NCBI RefSeq assembly: GCF_050613145.1
Contig: NZ_CP192507.1
Location: 1,488,001-1,552,000, forward strand
Direction of reading: 5' to 3'
DNA length: 64,000 nt
DNA from: Lysinibacillus_B sp050613145
GTDB lineage: Bacteria > Bacillota > Bacilli > Bacillales_A > Planococcaceae
The notes under the pieces were generated by a model. That model saw only the letters and a list, made by a program, of their open reading frames with translations, ran no database searches and was not told where the DNA came from. Positions 61,925 through 64,000 of this stretch are shown here, piece by piece (within the stretch, counting starts at the first letter, position 1; each line of letters starts with the position of its first letter). The translations under genes and the position numbers were made by a program.

Positions 61925-62584
61925 TTGAAACTAACAATTGAATGGACATATAAAACACCTAAAGGGGCAACGACAATCTTTCGCTCAGAACCGATGAGCG
62001 TTGAACATACACTGATGATTGCGGAAGATTTAGAACGTACTGGTCGTGTGAAAACGATAGAAATCATGGATGAACACGATAGTACATGGATGATTAAAGA
62101 GTTGAAGAAGTATATAAAAGAAATGGAGACAGAACCGCATAATATTAAAGTGTATTTTGACGGTGGCTTTGATGTGCAAACAAAAGGTTCAGGTCTCGGT
62201 GTCGCGATTTATTATGAGAAAGATGGTAAGTCTTACCGCTTGCGTCGTAATGCATATGTATCAAGTTTAGATTCAAACAATGAGGCAGAATATGCAGCAT
62301 TGCATTTAAGTTTAGTGGAATTAGAATTAATGGATGTGCATCATCAAACGGTACGCTTTATCGGTGATTCTCAAGTGGTAATCAATCAATTAAACGGGGA
62401 ATGGCCAGCTTATGAGCAAAATTTAGCAAGCTGGGCAGATAAAATAGAAGGTAAGCTACAATCATTAGGCATCATTCCTGAATACGAACTCATTTCTCGA
62501 AAACAAAATACGGAAGCAGATCGTCTTGCTACACAAGCACTTCAAGGAACAGATATTTCAGGAGAAATAGAATTACAATCATAA
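61925..62584 (+). CDS. RNase H-like domain protein
   Basis: A 219-residue protein. The N-terminal 75 residues form a separate small domain. The rest is an RNase H fold with the acidic residues YFDGG (Asp near 80), NNEAEYAAL (Glu near 119), GDSQVV (Asp near 142) and TEADRLA (Asp near 198). This is the full D-E-D-D set. It probably cuts RNA in RNA-DNA hybrids; B. subtilis YpeP is a distant relative. A TTG start after GGAAAGGTTTG was used. Confidence 0.85.
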   Translation: MKLTIEWTYKTPKGATTIFRSEPMSVEHTLMIAEDLERTGRVKTIEIMDEHDSTWMIKELKKYIKEMETEPHNIKVYFDGGFDVQTKGSGLGVAIYYEKDGKSYRLRRNAYVSSLDSNNEAEYAALHLSLVELELMDVHHQTVRFIGDSQVVINQLNGEWPAYEQNLASWADKIEGKLQSLGIIPEYELISRKQNTEADRLATQALQGTDISGEIELQS

Positions 62585-62888
62585 ATATAATATTACTTAT
62601 GCTAAGGCCTACACAGCAATAGTTTAAACTGAAAAAGCCCACCACCTTTAATTATGATATTCAAAAATGTAAGAAGTTTGTTGTTTCCATAATGCTATAA
62701 AAGTGAAAAGTCGATTTGTACCAATAATGCGGGTATGAATCGACTTTTTTAGTGAATTCTCCAGTTAGCGTGAAATGTATTTTTGGATTACATATAGAAA
62801 AATAACATTTAATAGCTTAAAATAGACTTTAAGTACAGAAAGAATGCGGTAAAGATAAAGTGTATATGGGAGAATAGGGGGAGTTTGG
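62585..62888. other. intergenic region before the thioesterase gene
   Basis: A 304-bp stretch with one terminator (62706-62750) for the RNase H-like gene and an AT-rich promoter region. No gene seen. Confidence 0.55.
62706..62750 (+). terminator. terminator downstream of the RNase H-like gene
   Basis: Perfect 11-bp stem AAAAGTCGATT/AATCGACTTTT with an inner TACC/GGTA pairing and a T run. Confidence 0.85.
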
Positions 62889-63404
62889 ATGGGAGAAACA
62901 AAATATTGCAAAGATTCACGTGTGTTGAGGTCAAGTCGTGTATTTCCAAATGATTTTAATAATCATAACACGCTTTTTGGTGGACGCTTATTAAGTGATA
63001 TGGACCAAGTAGCATCCATTTCTGCCGCAAAGCACAGTCGTCGTGAGTGTGTCACGGCTTCAGTTGATACAGTCGAATTTTTACAGCCGATTCGTCCAGA
63101 AGAGTCGGTCACATTTGAGTCATTTGTTATATGGACAGGAACAAGTTCGATGGAAATATTTATTAAAGTATATGCGGAAAATTTGCGTACAGGGGAACAT
63201 AAAATCGCTGCTATTGCCTATTTTACATTTATAGCACTTGATGAAAATCGAAAGCCAGTAAAAGTACCGCAAGTGATTCCTGAAACATCGGAGGAACGGT
63301 ATTTATTTGAAAAATCTAAGCAACGTGCACTATTCCGAGAAGATAAGCAAATCCATAATAAAGAAATCATTTTATACTTACGTGAAAACCATGTAATGAG
63401 TTAA
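62889..63404 (+). CDS. acyl-CoA thioesterase (hotdog, YkhA-like)
   Basis: A 171-residue hotdog-fold thioesterase. NHNTLFGGRLLSDMDQVASI (about 24-43) carries the catalytic Asn and Asp positions. TASVDTVEFLQPIRPEE and TGTSSMEI follow. It releases free CoA from acyl-CoA; chain-length preference is not readable. GGGGGAGTTTGG precedes the ATG. Confidence 0.92.
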   Translation: MGETKYCKDSRVLRSSRVFPNDFNNHNTLFGGRLLSDMDQVASISAAKHSRRECVTASVDTVEFLQPIRPEESVTFESFVIWTGTSSMEIFIKVYAENLRTGEHKIAAIAYFTFIALDENRKPVKVPQVIPETSEERYLFEKSKQRALFREDKQIHNKEIILYLRENHVMS

Positions 63405-63408
63405 TGAA

Positions 63409-63443
63409 AAGGCGTGATGCAGTGAAGTAACTGCTCACGCCTT
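63409..63443. terminator. hairpin between the thioesterase gene and the minus-strand secreted protein
   Basis: Stem AAGGCGTGA/TCACGCCTT with inner GCAGT/ACTGC pairing. Only four T on the minus side, none on the plus side, so strength is uncertain. Confidence 0.6.
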
Positions 63444-63804
63444 AGTCTTGTGACATATGGATCGCCAAGTGACCGAAAGGATAAATTGAATCATACATCA
63501 TCAATTCATTTGTTTTGTATAGTTGTTCTTGCATATTTGCTTTGTGAACAAGTGTAAGAAATGCTGGTAGGACAACTTGCTGTTTAGTATTAATAGTGGT
63601 GAAAGTATTAACAGGTATATTGGGTTCGGTAATGTGCCGCTTTGGTAGTATTTCGGTGTTATCTACGCTGTAGGCTTCAAATTCGCCATTCACGCCATGC
63701 ATACTACTTAAACCAGTTTCATTTTCTTCCTTTGCGAACGAGACTGAGAGAATAAAGCTACCAATGACTAAAAATGCAATGAAAGCGTTTACTAACTTTT
63801 TCAT
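63442..63804 (-). CDS. small secreted protein of unknown function
   Basis: A 120-residue protein with a clear signal peptide (KKLVNAFIAFLVIGSFILSV, cut near SFA-KEE). The mature part has no Cys and no known motif. ATG 63804 gives a normal signal peptide; a start 30 bp upstream would add a polar tail. It converges with the thioesterase gene. No family recognised. Confidence 0.6.
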   Translation of the reverse strand: MKKLVNAFIAFLVIGSFILSVSFAKEENETGLSSMHGVNGEFEAYSVDNTEILPKRHITEPNIPVNTFTTINTKQQVVLPAFLTLVHKANMQEQLYKTNELMMYDSIYPFGHLAIHMSQD

Positions 63805-63954
63805 ACGATTCACACCTATTCTAATAGTATTCACCTATCTACTACATATGTATGTTCATCTATTATTTATGCCTCTAATTTGAATGTATCTCTCGAAATA
63901 AACTATTAACTTATAATGAATAAATTTACAAACATATATTACCATTTAAGTAGC

Positions 63955-64000
63955 CGTTGCTTTCTGCTCCGGCACTCGCTTTCCACGGGCGAGATCAAGC
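63955..64000 (-). repeat. dispersed repeat copy, cut by the window end
   Basis: Read on the minus strand it gives GCCCGTGGAAAGCGAG and GGAGCAGAAAGCAACG, which align with the right end of the copy at 30080-30119. The remainder lies beyond the window. Confidence 0.75.

Overview
The window reads as a low-GC, endospore-forming Bacillota chromosome. Gene order follows the Bacillus subtilis yqh-yqi-yqj backbone: yqhQ, yqhR, aroQ, papA, efp, then spoIIIA genes, accBC, an Asp23 gene, nusB, folD, xseAB, ispA, dxs, tlyA, argR, recN, spoIVB, spo0A, glpQ, the bkd genes, brxB, yqjA, mce, mmdA and a peptidase T-like gene. Protein sequences and the added mutAB-meaB block fit the Planococcaceae/Caryophanaceae group (Lysinibacillus, Solibacillus and relatives). 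That assignment is inference; there is no rRNA in the window.

Layout. 1-4.7 kb: a TSUP exporter and yqhQ on the minus strand, then yqhR, aroQ, papA and efp. 4.8-16.6 kb: one tightly packed eight-gene operon coding for a membrane protein, an ABC ATPase and permease, a Gly/Ser-rich membrane protein, a MoxR ATPase, a DUF58 protein and two von Willebrand A membrane proteins. 16.7-20.2 kb: a nitronate monooxygenase behind 21-bp tandem repeats, an AlkD-like protein, an unknown protein and an HXXEE membrane protein. 20.3-22.9 kb: a reduced spoIIIA operon that begins at spoIIIAC; spoIIIAA and spoIIIAB are absent, and the AE, AF and AG proteins are much shorter than usual. 23-37.8 kb: fatty acid, one-carbon, isoprenoid and DNA-repair housekeeping genes. 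glpK in this stretch is split by an exact 8-bp tandem duplication, and a structured dispersed repeat lies before xseA. 38-43.4 kb: spoIVB (also short), spo0A with 0A-box-like sites, a DUF342/FapA-like gene and glpQ. 43.7-58.4 kb: branched-chain amino acid breakdown (bcd, lpdV, bkdAA, bkdAB, bkdB) followed by methylmalonyl-CoA mutase (mutA, mutB), its chaperone meaB, brxB, yqjA, the small membrane gene prli42, mce and mmdA. 58.6-64 kb: a coiled-coil protein, an M20 peptidase, an orphan CheW, an RNase H-like protein, an acyl-CoA thioesterase and small unknown genes.

How the genes work together. The bkd-mut-mce-mmdA set gives nearly a full route from valine and isoleucine through branched acyl-CoA and propionyl-CoA to succinyl-CoA. 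The biotin carboxylase partner of MmdA is not beside it. spo0A, spoIVB and the reduced spoIIIA operon point to a sporulation programme with a trimmed mother cell-forespore channel. The MoxR/vWA/ABC operon, with the nitronate monooxygenase, AlkD-like and HXXEE genes, fills the gap between efp and spoIIIA, which in B. subtilis is occupied by little more than yqhV.

The observations most worth following up are the reduced spoIIIA operon without its ATPase gene, the reversible-looking 8-bp duplication in glpK, and the ABC-MoxR-vWA operon of unknown function. No CRISPR array, complete transposase gene, rRNA or tRNA was seen.
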